A stretch of DNA of 50,295 nucleotides from Candidatus Buchananbacteria bacterium CG10_big_fil_rev_8_21_14_0_10_33_19 (GCA_002773855.1 PEZY01000005.1:72237-122531), one strand, 5' to 3'; positions 7,810 to 16,165 are shown, counted from the stretch's first letter. Notes: generated from the sequence alone by a model not told the origin. Made by a program: numbers and translations.

Positions 7810-10800
7810 TTATTTTTTAAGAATAGAAAAATAAAATGTTGTGCCTACACCTAATTTAGACTTAAACCAGATTTTACCACCATGACCTTTAACTATAGCA
7901 TTAGCTATATACAAACCCAGGCCAGTGCCAGACGTTTCTTTGGTAATAACATTATCCGCTCTAAAGAATTTCTCAAAAACTCTTTTTTGTTGTCCAAGTG
8001 GTATGCCTATTCCATCATCCTTGATAAAAAAAGTAACATCTTTTTTATCAGGTTTGTAACCAATTTCAACAATTCCATTTTCATTAGAATATTTAATAGC
8101 ATTACTAATTAAATTTTGAAACACCTGTCTAATATGCTCCGCATCTGCTAAGGCTATAATTTTGGCCGGTGCCGATTTGCAGACAATAATTTTTACTTTT
8201 TTTTCTTGAGCTAAGGCAGTATTATCAACAATAACACTCTTAATAATAGGAAAAATATCAATGTTAGACTTGATAATAGAAAATTTTTGATCACCAGTTT
8301 CTATTTTAGATACGCTCAACAAATCAGCCACCAAACTTATCATTCTTTCATTACTTTCAGATATTTGATTCAAAAACTCCAATTGTTTATCATTTAATTT
8401 ACCAATATTTTGATTTAATAATAATTCTAAAAACCATTTAATGCCGGTTAATGGCGTCCTAAGTTGGTGAGAAGCTATGGATACAAATTCGGTTTTTATT
8501 TTATCGATATTTCTTTCCCTACTGACATCACGAAAAACCACCACACAACCTGTAATATTCCCAGACTCATCTTTAATTGGAGCAGCGCTGTCATCAACTG
8601 GCATAGCATCATTATTTTTTTGCACTAAAATAGTATGATTGGATAATTCACTGATAGTGCCATTTTCCATAGCCTGTATTATAAATTGATCATTTATTTG
8701 ATGATTTTTTTCATAAACAAAGTTAAACACTTCTTTATAATTTTTACCGATCACCTCTTCTGGCTTACAGCCTAATAACTGATAAGAAACCTTGTTTAAC
8801 ATAGTTATTTTATAATCAGTGTCAATCACAAACACATAATCACCAATATGTTCCAAAACCGCTTGCAATCTTTCTGATTTTTCAAAATTTAAATTATTAA
8901 TTTTTTCCAATTCTTTTTCCGATTCAACAATCTTGGTAATATCTGAAGTTACCGTCAAGGTACCAATTACCTTACCATTTAAATCAAAAAATGGCACTTT
9001 AGAATACAGCCCCCACATACTGTTATTGTTATATGGGCTAGTAAATTGTCTCACTATATTAAATTTGGGTTTACCAGATTTAATAACTTCTAAATCATCT
9101 TTTCTGGTTATTTTAGCTACTTTTTTATCCTTAATAAAATCAATGCTCCTCTTACCAATAATTTTAGATTTTGGTAAACCAATCCAATCAACAAAAGCCT
9201 TGTTAACCTCTAAAAATTTATCATCAGCACTTTTATAAATCACAAAATCTGGCAATACATCAAAAATAGCCTCAAATTTAGACTTTTGATTAACTAATTC
9301 ATTTTTAATACCCTCTCTAATAGTTATATCTTTTAAAGTAACCATTAGACCTATTATTTTGCCAGACATTTTTCTAATAGATATTGATGGCTCTAATGTG
9401 GTGTCCTGATTTCTAGAATTCTTTAATATTAAATTATCTAATTTAACTGGTTTTCCAGTCACTACTTTCCTAAAATTTGAAGCCATGGTTTTTAATCTAG
9501 TTGGTGTCATAATATCTTTCAACTGAGAAAAATGTTTACCAATAAAAACCTTGGGACTATAACCAATTATTTTTTGCCATTTACTATTCACATCAATAAT
9601 ATGACCAGATTTATCAAATAAAACTATTATATCATTAGAAGCATTGAATACACTTCTATATCTTTCTTCATTTTGAATGATTTTTTCTTCATCATTTTTT
9701 TGTTTAGTTATATCTCTAACTATAGCTTGAATTAGAACATCACCGCCAACTACTACCCTATTTAAAGACACTTCGGCATCAAACAAAATACCAGTTTTAG
9801 TCTGATGTTGCCAATAAAATCTTTGAGACTGGCCATTTAAAACTTTCTTTATAAAAGCCATACCTTTTTTACTAGATTTTTTGCCATCAGGTTGTGCTAC
9901 TGGTGAAAAATCAAAAGGCGTATGGTCTACAACATCTTTTTTATCATGACAACCAAACATCTTTATAACCGAAGAATTACAATCAATAAATTTTTCACCA
10001 ACCATCAAAAATATGCCATCATCAGCTGAGTCAAAAATACTTCGATATTTCTCTTCACTTTCTTGCAATTCCCTTTCAGCTAGCCGACGCTCTGTTAAAT
10101 TATGCACATTACCAAACACTGCATAAACATCGCCATTTTTATCTAGTAATGGCACCAAGGTAGTACCAATATATAACGTTTGACCATTAACTGACATTGT
10201 TGATTCCTCAGTCAAAACTTGCTTAGTTTTTACTACCTTATTTAGACTCTCAATATAACCCTTGCTAATCTTTGGTGGAAATAAACTTTTAATTGATTTG
10301 CCAATTAATGATTTAGACTTACCACGAAAAAGTTTAAAGGCTGACTTATTTAAACTCAAAATATTATAATTCCTATCAAGTGTAAAAATAAAATCAGAAT
10401 TATTATCAGAAAGAACTTGATAATCGCTTAATTGTTTTAGTAATTTTTCTGCTAACTGATGCTCTTTTGTCACATCATTAAATATCCCCTGAATATAACC
10501 ACGACCATTAATATTAATTAAGCCAGCACTAATATTCACATTCAATAATTTGCCAGATTTGGTTAATACTGAAACTTTACTAATAGTACCACCACCACTC
10601 TTAATATGTTTTTGAAAAGAACCACTGAATTGTTTGTTAGCTTCTTTGGGATGCAAATCTCTTTGATGCATAGTTCTTAATTCCTTAAGAGACCAGCCAG
10701 TCATTTTTTGAGCGGCCTTATTAGCATCAATAATTTTACCATCCGTGTCCGCAATAAAAATAGCATCTGACACCTTATTAAAAAAACTACCACGCTCTTT

Positions 10801-10830
10801 TTCTATTAATTTGTAAATTTCTTTTTTCAT
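7810..10830 (-). CDS. Soluble six-PAS sensor histidine kinase
   Basis: This 1006-residue kinase has no membrane segment. I count six PAS/PAC units at roughly residues 15-125, 135-250, 258-380, 388-505, 511-640 and 652-775. Each shows patterns such as DGIFL/DFVIY, xVNKAxxxxxG and a closing DIT/DVT. The dimerisation/phospho-acceptor helix is FVSIASHQLRTPLTGIKW with His788. The ATP-binding domain has NLISNAIKYS (N box), DDGIGIP (G1), FEKFFRAD (F box) and SGTGLGLYIANAIV (G2). It therefore looks fully active and senses cytoplasmic or redox/small-molecule signals. It is the first gene of an operon with four receivers and two membrane Ig proteins. The promoter is at 11015-11043, behind a leader of about 178 nt that carries hairpins. 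The ligands of the PAS domains cannot be read from sequence. Confidence 0.92.
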   Translation of the reverse strand: MKKEIYKLIEKERGSFFNKVSDAIFIADTDGKIIDANKAAQKMTGWSLKELRTMHQRDLHPKEANKQFSGSFQKHIKSGGGTISKVSVLTKSGKLLNVNISAGLININGRGYIQGIFNDVTKEHQLAEKLLKQLSDYQVLSDNNSDFIFTLDRNYNILSLNKSAFKLFRGKSKSLIGKSIKSLFPPKISKGYIESLNKVVKTKQVLTEESTMSVNGQTLYIGTTLVPLLDKNGDVYAVFGNVHNLTERRLAERELQESEEKYRSIFDSADDGIFLMVGEKFIDCNSSVIKMFGCHDKKDVVDHTPFDFSPVAQPDGKKSSKKGMAFIKKVLNGQSQRFYWQHQTKTGILFDAEVSLNRVVVGGDVLIQAIVRDITKQKNDEEKIIQNEERYRSVFNASNDIIVLFDKSGHIIDVNSKWQKIIGYSPKVFIGKHFSQLKDIMTPTRLKTMASNFRKVVTGKPVKLDNLILKNSRNQDTTLEPSISIRKMSGKIIGLMVTLKDITIREGIKNELVNQKSKFEAIFDVLPDFVIYKSADDKFLEVNKAFVDWIGLPKSKIIGKRSIDFIKDKKVAKITRKDDLEVIKSGKPKFNIVRQFTSPYNNNSMWGLYSKVPFFDLNGKVIGTLTVTSDITKIVESEKELEKINNLNFEKSERLQAVLEHIGDYVFVIDTDYKITMLNKVSYQLLGCKPEEVIGKNYKEVFNFVYEKNHQINDQFIIQAMENGTISELSNHTILVQKNNDAMPVDDSAAPIKDESGNITGCVVVFRDVSRERNIDKIKTEFVSIASHQLRTPLTGIKWFLELLLNQNIGKLNDKQLEFLNQISESNERMISLVADLLSVSKIETGDQKFSIIKSNIDIFPIIKSVIVDNTALAQEKKVKIIVCKSAPAKIIALADAEHIRQVFQNLISNAIKYSNENGIVEIGYKPDKKDVTFFIKDDGIGIPLGQQKRVFEKFFRADNVITKETSGTGLGLYIANAIVKGHGGKIWFKSKLGVGTTFYFSILKK

Positions 10831-10848
10831 ATTTTATAAGATCAAAAA

Positions 10849-10869
10849 AAATAGTCAAAATGACTATTT
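10849..10869 (-). promoter_or_regulatory. Hairpin with U-tract in kinase leader
   Basis: A perfect 9-bp inverted repeat (AAATAGTCA, 3-nt loop, TGACTATTT) is followed on the minus strand by a run of T residues and ends 19 nt before the kinase ATG. It looks like a weak intrinsic terminator or attenuator, or a dyad operator. A second, weaker pair (GACTAG/CTAGTC, around 10967-10994) lies upstream in the same leader. Confidence 0.45.
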
Positions 10870-11014
10870 ATTAATTTGATTATATTTTTCTAAGATTATT
10901 AAATTTTTATTGACACCCGTTAAGACATTATCAATATTTAAAGAAATTGAAGTTATAATTAAACCGACTAGATTTAAATTGTTTTGCCTAGTCATAAAGG
11001 TAAGTTGTATTAGT

Positions 11015-11043
11015 ATTATAAATAATATTACAAAAAATTACAA
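11015..11043 (-). promoter_or_regulatory. Promoter of the PAS kinase operon
   Basis: On the minus strand a perfect -10 TATAAT (11015-11020) lies 17 nt from TTGTAA (11038-11043). The predicted start leaves a leader of about 178 nt before the kinase ATG. The upstream gene's terminator at 11048-11084 directly precedes it, consistent with a fresh transcription unit. Confidence 0.6.
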
Positions 11044-11047
11044 CAAA

Positions 11048-11084
11048 TAAAAAAACCACCAGAAATTTCTGGTGGTTCTTTTTT
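11048..11084 (-). terminator. Intrinsic terminator after zinc-ribbon gene
   Basis: The 24-nt palindrome AACCACCAGAAATTTCTGGTGGTT (11054-11077) is followed on the minus strand by a T-run. It lies 14 nt downstream of the stop of the 82-residue gene. A/T runs on both sides would let it act in both directions. Confidence 0.85.
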
Positions 11085-11097
11085 GAATATTAATAAC

Positions 11098-11346
11098 TTA
11101 AGAGAAAGTATGGCCACAACCGTAACAGTGATACCAATCATCGACCTTAGTCTGATTAAGATTGGGATTCATGCCCACTCGGTGTCTTTGCTGACACAAT
11201 TTATTAGGACAAAGGCCATTTTTATCAATTCTCTTAACTGTAAATCTAAACTTTTGACCAAAAATACTAATTATTTTGAAAACTGATTTTACTGACATTT
11301 TACCACCACTTCTCCCTTTTGTTGTTTTTGAGCCCCTGTGGGCCAA
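11098..11346 (-). CDS. Small basic zinc-ribbon protein, unknown function
   Basis: This 82-residue protein was not recognised. The N-terminal third is basic (RGSKTTKGRSGGK). The C-terminal half has a probable zinc ribbon, CPNKLC followed about 30 residues later by CYGC, with additional histidines. The annotated start is a TTG; an in-frame ATG 16 codons in (11298) is the alternative. The promoter at 11369-11397 would place transcription start about 16 nt before the TTG, so both starts are transcribed. It has its own promoter and terminator and is therefore monocistronic. A nucleic-acid-binding role is plausible from charge and zinc ribbon but is not shown. Confidence 0.65.
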   Translation of the reverse strand: MAHRGSKTTKGRSGGKMSVKSVFKIISIFGQKFRFTVKRIDKNGLCPNKLCQQRHRVGMNPNLNQTKVDDWYHCYGCGHTFS

Positions 11347-11368
11347 TGGTATTCAAAAAAGTTTTATA

Positions 11369-11397
11369 ACCATAGCATATTTATGATTAAAAGTCAA
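11369..11397 (-). promoter_or_regulatory. Promoter of zinc-ribbon gene
   Basis: On the minus strand TTGACT (11392-11397) and TATGGT (11369-11374) are separated by 17 nt. It begins just past the end of the upstream cobO gene, so the zinc-ribbon gene can be expressed on its own. Confidence 0.6.
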
Positions 11398-11399
11398 GT

Positions 11400-11915
11400 T
11401 TAGAATTCAATTCCCGCTCGCGCTGGTACTTTCTGTTCAAAATAATGTTTAACCATCCTCATCTCCGTTATCAAATCAGCCCGAGCTTCTATTTCTGGCC
11501 ATAATCCTCTACCAGTCAATATCAATTCTAAATCTTGAGGCAAAGAATTATCCAAATAGTCTAACAAATCAACTAGTGGCAACATTTTTAATCTCACCGC
11601 ATTTAAAACTTCATCTAACACAATTAAATCATAATTATGTTGGATATCTAATAATTTAGCCATGGATTGTTGAGCCATATCCAAATCTTCTGATTCAAGA
11701 GAAAAATCAAAACGACCATCACTAGAACGCCTATCACGACCAAAAGAAAAATAATCAATACCCAAGTCCTCTAATATCTTGCGTTCATTATAATTATCAC
11801 CACCTTTGTCAAAAAAAATTATCGCCACTTTACTACCAAAACCCTTAGCTCTGAGTACTAAGCCCAGAGAGGCGGTAGTTTTTCCCTTGCCATCGCCATA
11901 GTAAACCTGAATCAT
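11400..11915 (-). CDS. cobO: Cob(I)alamin/corrinoid adenosyltransferase (CobO/BtuR type)
   Basis: The enzyme transfers the adenosyl group of ATP to cobalt(I) corrinoids, producing adenosylcobalamin. The P-loop YYGDGKGKTTASLG starts at residue 5. Further family motifs are IIFFDKGGDNYNER, DLIVLDEV (Walker B), LTGRG and ADLITEMRMVKH. I place the start at the ATG at 11915, not at the longer track start at 12002, because the family begins exactly at the P-loop strand and this ATG lies 2 nt after the nrdJ stop, as expected for translational coupling. About 171 residues is normal. It directly follows the B12-dependent reductase, so its product is very likely the reductase's cofactor. Confidence 0.92.
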   Translation of the reverse strand: MIQVYYGDGKGKTTASLGLVLRAKGFGSKVAIIFFDKGGDNYNERKILEDLGIDYFSFGRDRRSSDGRFDFSLESEDLDMAQQSMAKLLDIQHNYDLIVLDEVLNAVRLKMLPLVDLLDYLDNSLPQDLELILTGRGLWPEIEARADLITEMRMVKHYFEQKVPARAGIEF

Positions 11916-11917
11916 AG

Positions 11918-14284
11918 TTAAATTGAACAAGCACTTACGCCACAATTTTGACAAGTATAGCAACCCTCTGAAATCATAATCGCCCCACCACACTCTGGAC
12001 AAACACCGCTAGCAATAACTTCTTTTTTATTAGCTGATTTTACTGGGTTATGACCGTTAGTTACTACTTTACTTTGATTAACCATCGGCATTTCATCGGT
12101 CACACCAGCATTAGGATCTAACTGCTCTTTATTTTTATCTTCATCTTTAGCAATATTTAAAATTTGTTTATCCCGACTACCATCTCGATACACCGTACAA
12201 CCCTTACAGCCAGCTCGCCAAGCCATTAAGTAGCCATCCATAACATCTTTCTTGGTAGCTGAATATGGAAAATTAACTGTCTTAGAAATAGCATTATCAC
12301 AGTGCTTTTGAAAAGCTGCTTGCATTTTAATATGATCCGAGGCCGAAATATCCATGGATGTTACAAATACCTTCTTAACACTATCTGGGATACCTGCGAC
12401 ATTTTGCAAACTACCATTATTAATAATTTGTTTCTTAATACTATCAGACCAACAACCATTTTCTTTTAGGGCTTTTTCTAGATGTTTATTAAAATAAGTT
12501 AAATCAACATTACCACCCAACACATGTTTATAGTAATAAGCCAAAGCAAAATATGGCTCAACGCCACCAGACACATCCATCGTCATAGATATTGTACCAG
12601 TTGGGGCAATGTTGGTTAAAGCGGCATTACGCATTTTAACACCTCGTTCTTGATAAACAGATTTATCATAATTCTTAAATACGCCCTTTTCCTCGGCTAA
12701 TTCCTGAGACATTTGATGGGAAGCCTCTTGGATAGTCTTCATCACTTTATCAGCCATGTCAAAACCTTCTGGAGTGTTATAGCCGATATCTAATTTATAA
12801 AGCATGTCAGCAAAGCCCATAATACCCAAGCCAATTCGACGATTATCTTTAGACACTGTATTTACTTTTTCTGCCTGATACTGAGTAATATCAGTCACAT
12901 TATCCAACATTCTAACCGCTGATTTTGTCACATGCTTTAATCTCTCCCACAAAACCTCACCATTTTTAGCAAACTTTTCTAAATTAATAGAACCCAAGTT
13001 ACAGACATCGCCATCGTGTAAAAATTGCTCACCACAAGGATTACAAGCCTCTATCCGACCCAAGCCAGGTAACGGGTTAACCTTGTTAACAGTGTCCAAA
13101 AATACACAACCCGGCTCACCATTACTCCAAGCGGCGGAAATAATTTCATTAAAAATTTCACGAGCGGTCATTTTTTCTTCAACTATATCCAAAATCGTAT
13201 CATGTTCATCCCGCACTACTCGATGTAATGGATAATCTTTACCATTAAACCTTGGGATCCAAATGCTTTCATCATTTTTCTCGACCGCTTCCATAAATCG
13301 ATCAGTTAAACCAACCGAAATATTAAAATTCTTAATTTCCCCTTCTCGAGCTTTGCAATGTACAAACTCCAAAATATCAGGGTGTTCGACACTCATCACT
13401 GCCATATTAGCTCCATGACGATTTTGTTGTTTAATTACCCCAAAAGCCCGGTCATACACTTTCAAAAAAGATACTGGACCAGAAGCTACACCTCGAGATT
13501 TTTTAGCTCCCGAGCCAGCTGGCCTTAAGGTATGAAAAGGAAATCCTAAGCCAGAACCAGATTGTTGCAATAGTGCGGCATCTTTTAAAGTATCAAAAAT
13601 ACTGGTCATAGAATCAGAAATATTCAGCACAATACAATTAGCTACTACTGGCAACTCTGTCCCAGCATTGGTTAAAGTTCTACCAGCTGGTGTAAATTCA
13701 AAATTACTCAAAACTTCATAAAAATCCTTTTCAATTTCGGCTATTTTTTCCGAGCTTTTATTATATCTTTGTTCTACTGCCGCCAAAGAATTAGCTACTC
13801 TCTCCATCATTTGTTCTGGAGTCTCGATAACCTTCTCATTTTGATCTTTTTTAAGGTATCTTTTAGCCATCACCTTTAGAGCATTATCGGAATATGGCAA
13901 GGCAGTTACTAGGCCGTCCAAAATACCCTGCTGTCTTTCACGAGATTTAGACCTTTCTTCACGGTAAATAATATAGTTCTTAGCTACGGCGGGTAAATCA
14001 CTGTGAATTAGGATAATTTCTACAACATTTTGAATATCTTCAATAGATGGTATGCTTTCGGCATTGTATCTATTATTTAAGATATTAATAACACTTTCTA
14101 CTAAATTATCAACTATATTATAGTCATAATTATTAGAAGCCGTAAAAGACTTAATAATAGCTTGTTTGATTTTGTCCTTATTAAAATCAACAACTCGACC
14201 GTCTCTCTTACGGATCTTAGAAATTGTCTTTGATTCTGAAACATTGTCCTCAGAACCAGGTAAATTATTGGAGTTATCCACCAT
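11918..14284 (-). CDS. nrdJ: Adenosylcobalamin-dependent (class II) ribonucleotide reductase
   Basis: This 788-residue enzyme reduces ribonucleotides to deoxyribonucleotides. An N-terminal ATP-cone (KIRKRDGRVVDFNKDKIKQAI) suggests allosteric control by ATP/dATP. The catalytic barrel has AGRTLTNAGTE, the finger-loop region ACNPCGEQFL with the radical cysteine, and ALTNIAPTGTISM. The C-terminus has GCKGCTVYRDGSR and a zinc-ribbon-like tail (CPECGGAIMISEGCYTCQNC) supplying the re-reducing cysteines. No NrdB or NrdG homologue is adjacent, which fits class II. The next gene is cobO. The promoter at 14317-14345 has no visible cobalamin riboswitch between it and the ATG. Confidence 0.95.
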   Translation of the reverse strand: MVDNSNNLPGSEDNVSESKTISKIRKRDGRVVDFNKDKIKQAIIKSFTASNNYDYNIVDNLVESVINILNNRYNAESIPSIEDIQNVVEIILIHSDLPAVAKNYIIYREERSKSRERQQGILDGLVTALPYSDNALKVMAKRYLKKDQNEKVIETPEQMMERVANSLAAVEQRYNKSSEKIAEIEKDFYEVLSNFEFTPAGRTLTNAGTELPVVANCIVLNISDSMTSIFDTLKDAALLQQSGSGLGFPFHTLRPAGSGAKKSRGVASGPVSFLKVYDRAFGVIKQQNRHGANMAVMSVEHPDILEFVHCKAREGEIKNFNISVGLTDRFMEAVEKNDESIWIPRFNGKDYPLHRVVRDEHDTILDIVEEKMTAREIFNEIISAAWSNGEPGCVFLDTVNKVNPLPGLGRIEACNPCGEQFLHDGDVCNLGSINLEKFAKNGEVLWERLKHVTKSAVRMLDNVTDITQYQAEKVNTVSKDNRRIGLGIMGFADMLYKLDIGYNTPEGFDMADKVMKTIQEASHQMSQELAEEKGVFKNYDKSVYQERGVKMRNAALTNIAPTGTISMTMDVSGGVEPYFALAYYYKHVLGGNVDLTYFNKHLEKALKENGCWSDSIKKQIINNGSLQNVAGIPDSVKKVFVTSMDISASDHIKMQAAFQKHCDNAISKTVNFPYSATKKDVMDGYLMAWRAGCKGCTVYRDGSRDKQILNIAKDEDKNKEQLDPNAGVTDEMPMVNQSKVVTNGHNPVKSANKKEVIASGVCPECGGAIMISEGCYTCQNCGVSACSI

Positions 14285-14316
14285 ATTATTAGAGAGTTAT
14301 TTATAAGAGTTTATAT

Positions 14317-14345
14317 ATCTTATCACAAAATAAAAAGGCGAGCAA
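14317..14345 (-). promoter_or_regulatory. Promoter of nrdJ-cobO
   Basis: On the minus strand TTGCTC (14340-14345), a 17-nt spacer and TAAGAT (14317-14322) with TGA directly before it form an extended -10 promoter. The leader is about 25-30 nt, too short for a riboswitch. Confidence 0.5.
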
Positions 14346-14374
14346 AATAAGTAGGGAATAAAATTAAAGATTCT

Positions 14375-14402
14375 AAAAAAACACCATTTTTTGGTGTTTT
14401 TC
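14375..14402 (-). terminator. Intrinsic terminator after MEDS gene
   Basis: An A/T-flanked hairpin with core ACACCA, loop TTTTT, TGGTGT lies about 48 nt downstream of the MEDS gene stop and upstream of the nrdJ promoter. The U-tract on the minus strand is complete. Confidence 0.75.
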
Positions 14403-14449
14403 CTATTAAAAAATAAAATAACAGACCTAATATTATATTTAGTAAATAT

Positions 14450-15094
14450 TTATTTTTTTAAAATTTTTAACATTTTTTGCCTAGCACTGCTAAATTCTTC
14501 ATCTGATAAATAAATTGGGTTTTGAATAATTTTCTTACCATATATTACATAAGGATGTGTTTTAAAAACATCTACTAACAACTCTTCAGAAAAACGTTTT
14601 TGGTTGTACTGACAAATAGCACAAACCCCATACTCCTCAAAAAAATCATTTAATTTATATTCATATTCTATTAACTTTTCTGACCCTGGATCACCGCCAA
14701 ACATCCAAGTCATCTCTCCGGTTATTCTCAAACCAGTATAACCATTTTTAATGGCTGTCCGAGCAGTCTTTTTTATAAAAGCTACCATCTTTTTAGGACT
14801 AAAATACCCATCCTTTAAATAGGTTTCATTTTTAGTTAACAGTAATAAATTACCTTTTTTAATCGCTGATAAAAATAACTTGGAATCATCTAATTTCATA
14901 GCCTTAATTACTGCTTCAGTTGTGTTATCATCAGCCACGTAAATACATTTCTCGTTCCTATCTAAGCCAATTTTAATAAAAGGAATGATAGAAGAAAATT
15001 GCTCGCTGAGCGTATTGTAAATCAAACACAAATGATCACCTAACTTAATATCGGCTAACTGATTAAAAAATTGTGACTTTTTAGTCTTATTCAT
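14450..15094 (-). CDS. Stand-alone MEDS-domain sensory protein
   Basis: The protein (214 residues from the ATG at 15094) matches the MEDS (DcmR sensory) domain. It has GDHLCLIYNTLSEQFSSIIPFIKIGLDRNEKCIYVADDNT near the start, then GYFSPKKMVAFIKKTARTAIKNGYTGLRITGEMTWMFGG, YEYKLNDFFEEYGVCAICQYN and DVFKTHPYVIYG. In other bacteria the domain is usually linked to kinases or regulators that sense small molecules; here it stands alone. I prefer the ATG at 15094 over the GTG at 15109 because a perfect TATAAT lies between them, 6 nt before the ATG. Its ligand and output are unknown; interaction with the nearby PAS kinase locus is conceivable. Confidence 0.8.
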   Translation of the reverse strand: MNKTKKSQFFNQLADIKLGDHLCLIYNTLSEQFSSIIPFIKIGLDRNEKCIYVADDNTTEAVIKAMKLDDSKLFLSAIKKGNLLLLTKNETYLKDGYFSPKKMVAFIKKTARTAIKNGYTGLRITGEMTWMFGGDPGSEKLIEYEYKLNDFFEEYGVCAICQYNQKRFSEELLVDVFKTHPYVIYGKKIIQNPIYLSDEEFSSARQKMLKILKK

Positions 15095-15100
15095 ATAATT

Positions 15101-15106
15101 ATTATA
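15101..15106 (-). promoter_or_regulatory. -10 box of MEDS gene, probable leaderless start
   Basis: A perfect TATAAT on the minus strand ends 6 nt before the ATG at 15094. Transcription would begin at or within a base or two of the start codon, so the mRNA is probably leaderless. I see no good -35 box. Confidence 0.5.
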
Positions 15107-15184
15107 CACCCATTCATATTTAAATTAAATACCAAGGACTTGGGCCTAGATCTGATATTTTAAAATGCCTTAAAATATTAACCA

Positions 15185-15211
15185 ATAAAAAAAGTGCGAA
15201 ATTATCGCACT
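15185..15211 (-). terminator. Intrinsic terminator after 177-residue gene
   Basis: On the minus strand the stem AGTGCGA/TCGCACT (15193-15211) with a 5-nt loop is followed by a run of T. It lies 14 nt downstream of the stop at 15225. Confidence 0.8.
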
Positions 15212-15224
15212 AGTAAACATAACT

Positions 15225-15758
15225 TTATTTTTTTATTTCCCTGGGACCATTAACACCAGAAATTCCACAACCAATCCAATGTACTTCAGCACTGTTTGTA
15301 TCTGGTGCATCTAAAACCACCAAATAATCATCAGCATCATAAGTAGTCCAGCCATTATCACTTTTAATGATATTGTTAACCAATGGCTCAACATCACCAT
15401 AAAAATGCACAAATCCACAACCATAATCCACGGCAATTATCATTTTTCCAGCGAAGGGAGAAATGGCCTTAAAGACATTAAATTCTGGACTATCCTTAAG
15501 ACTAAATAGCAATTTAGACCAAGCTTGCTTGTCTCCTTTTTTTAAAAGTTCAATTTTGTCTTCTATATCACGAGCCAAAGAAGTTCTAACGCCACAAAAT
15601 CCTCTTGGCACATCATCAACTGTGCTAACTGACTTTACGACTGCGACTTTATTTTCTTCCGTTGGATCTAAAATAAATAATCTCAATGAATTTAAATAAT
15701 CATTAAATAATCGACTACGACGTTCATCTCGAGCCATATCTGTTAAGGCATCACTCAT
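15225..15758 (-). CDS. Hypothetical protein, second gene of SD-led unit
   Basis: I do not recognise this 177-residue soluble protein. The N-terminal half is helical and charged (SDALTDMARDERRSRLFNDYLNSLRLFI). The C-terminal half looks like a mixed alpha/beta domain (KMIIAVDYGCGFVHFYGDVEPLVNNII...DDYLVVLDAPDTNSAEVHWIGCGISG). It has a strong ribosome binding site, AAGGAG about 9 nt before the ATG, whereas almost every other gene here has none. It forms a two-gene unit with the upstream 111-residue membrane protein (43 nt gap) and ends in a good terminator. The translation signal suggests strong expression or foreign origin. Confidence 0.7.
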   Translation of the reverse strand: MSDALTDMARDERRSRLFNDYLNSLRLFILDPTEENKVAVVKSVSTVDDVPRGFCGVRTSLARDIEDKIELLKKGDKQAWSKLLFSLKDSPEFNVFKAISPFAGKMIIAVDYGCGFVHFYGDVEPLVNNIIKSDNGWTTYDADDYLVVLDAPDTNSAEVHWIGCGISGVNGPREIKK

Positions 15759-15801
15759 TTTATGTCTCCTTTGGTAACTATAAATTACAAATTAAATAAA
15801 A

Positions 15802-16137
15802 TTAAATAAGATGTAATTTATATTTACCCCAAAGTGAACTACAGATATACGATCTATCGCCATTTTTTTTATAAGCCACCGGACAAATAGCCACTTCATA
15901 ACCTCGGGACTTAAACTGTCTGATAACCACTCCAGGACGAGGATCCATCATGGAAGTTGGTACATTTATAATATTAATTAATGGTTGATAACCTTCTGCT
16001 AAAAGATCAGCTGGATCACCAACTACTCTCACACCAGCAATTTCAACCTCTAAATCATTATTACTTTCTACTGCTCGACGCATTAGTGTGGCAATTAGCA
16101 GAGCTATAACCAAAACCACTAAAGTAGCAACTATCAT
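15802..16137 (-). CDS. Hypothetical single-pass membrane protein, first gene of SD-led unit
   Basis: This 111-residue protein has an N-terminal membrane helix (MIVATLVVLVIALLIATLM) and a short domain of about 85 residues (LEVEIAGVRVVGDPADLLAEGYQPLINIINVP...RSYICSSLWGKYKLHL). I do not recognise the family. A near-perfect Shine-Dalgarno (GAAGGAGG) lies about 6 nt before the ATG, which is exceptional in this window. The leader carries a dyad over the predicted transcription start (16166-16178). With only the helix for anchorage, the small domain could be on either side of the membrane; the basic RR after the helix suggests it is cytoplasmic. Confidence 0.7.
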   Translation of the reverse strand: MIVATLVVLVIALLIATLMRRAVESNNDLEVEIAGVRVVGDPADLLAEGYQPLINIINVPTSMMDPRPGVVIRQFKSRGYEVAICPVAYKKNGDRSYICSSLWGKYKLHLI

Positions 16138-16165
16138 ATTTGCCTCCTTCTTTGGGGTTTATTTA

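Noticed and set aside
10910-10950. Plus-strand TTGACA followed 17 nt later by AATATT
   Set aside because: There is no plus-strand gene for more than 5 kb downstream and the -10 match is poor.
11098-11346. Ribosomal protein assignment for the 82-residue zinc-ribbon protein
   Set aside because: The basic N-terminus is suggestive, but the Cys spacing and length do not match any small zinc-ribbon ribosomal protein that I know.
14285-14316. Cobalamin riboswitch before nrdJ
   Set aside because: The predicted leader is about 30 nt and lacks the B12 box; there is no room for the fold.
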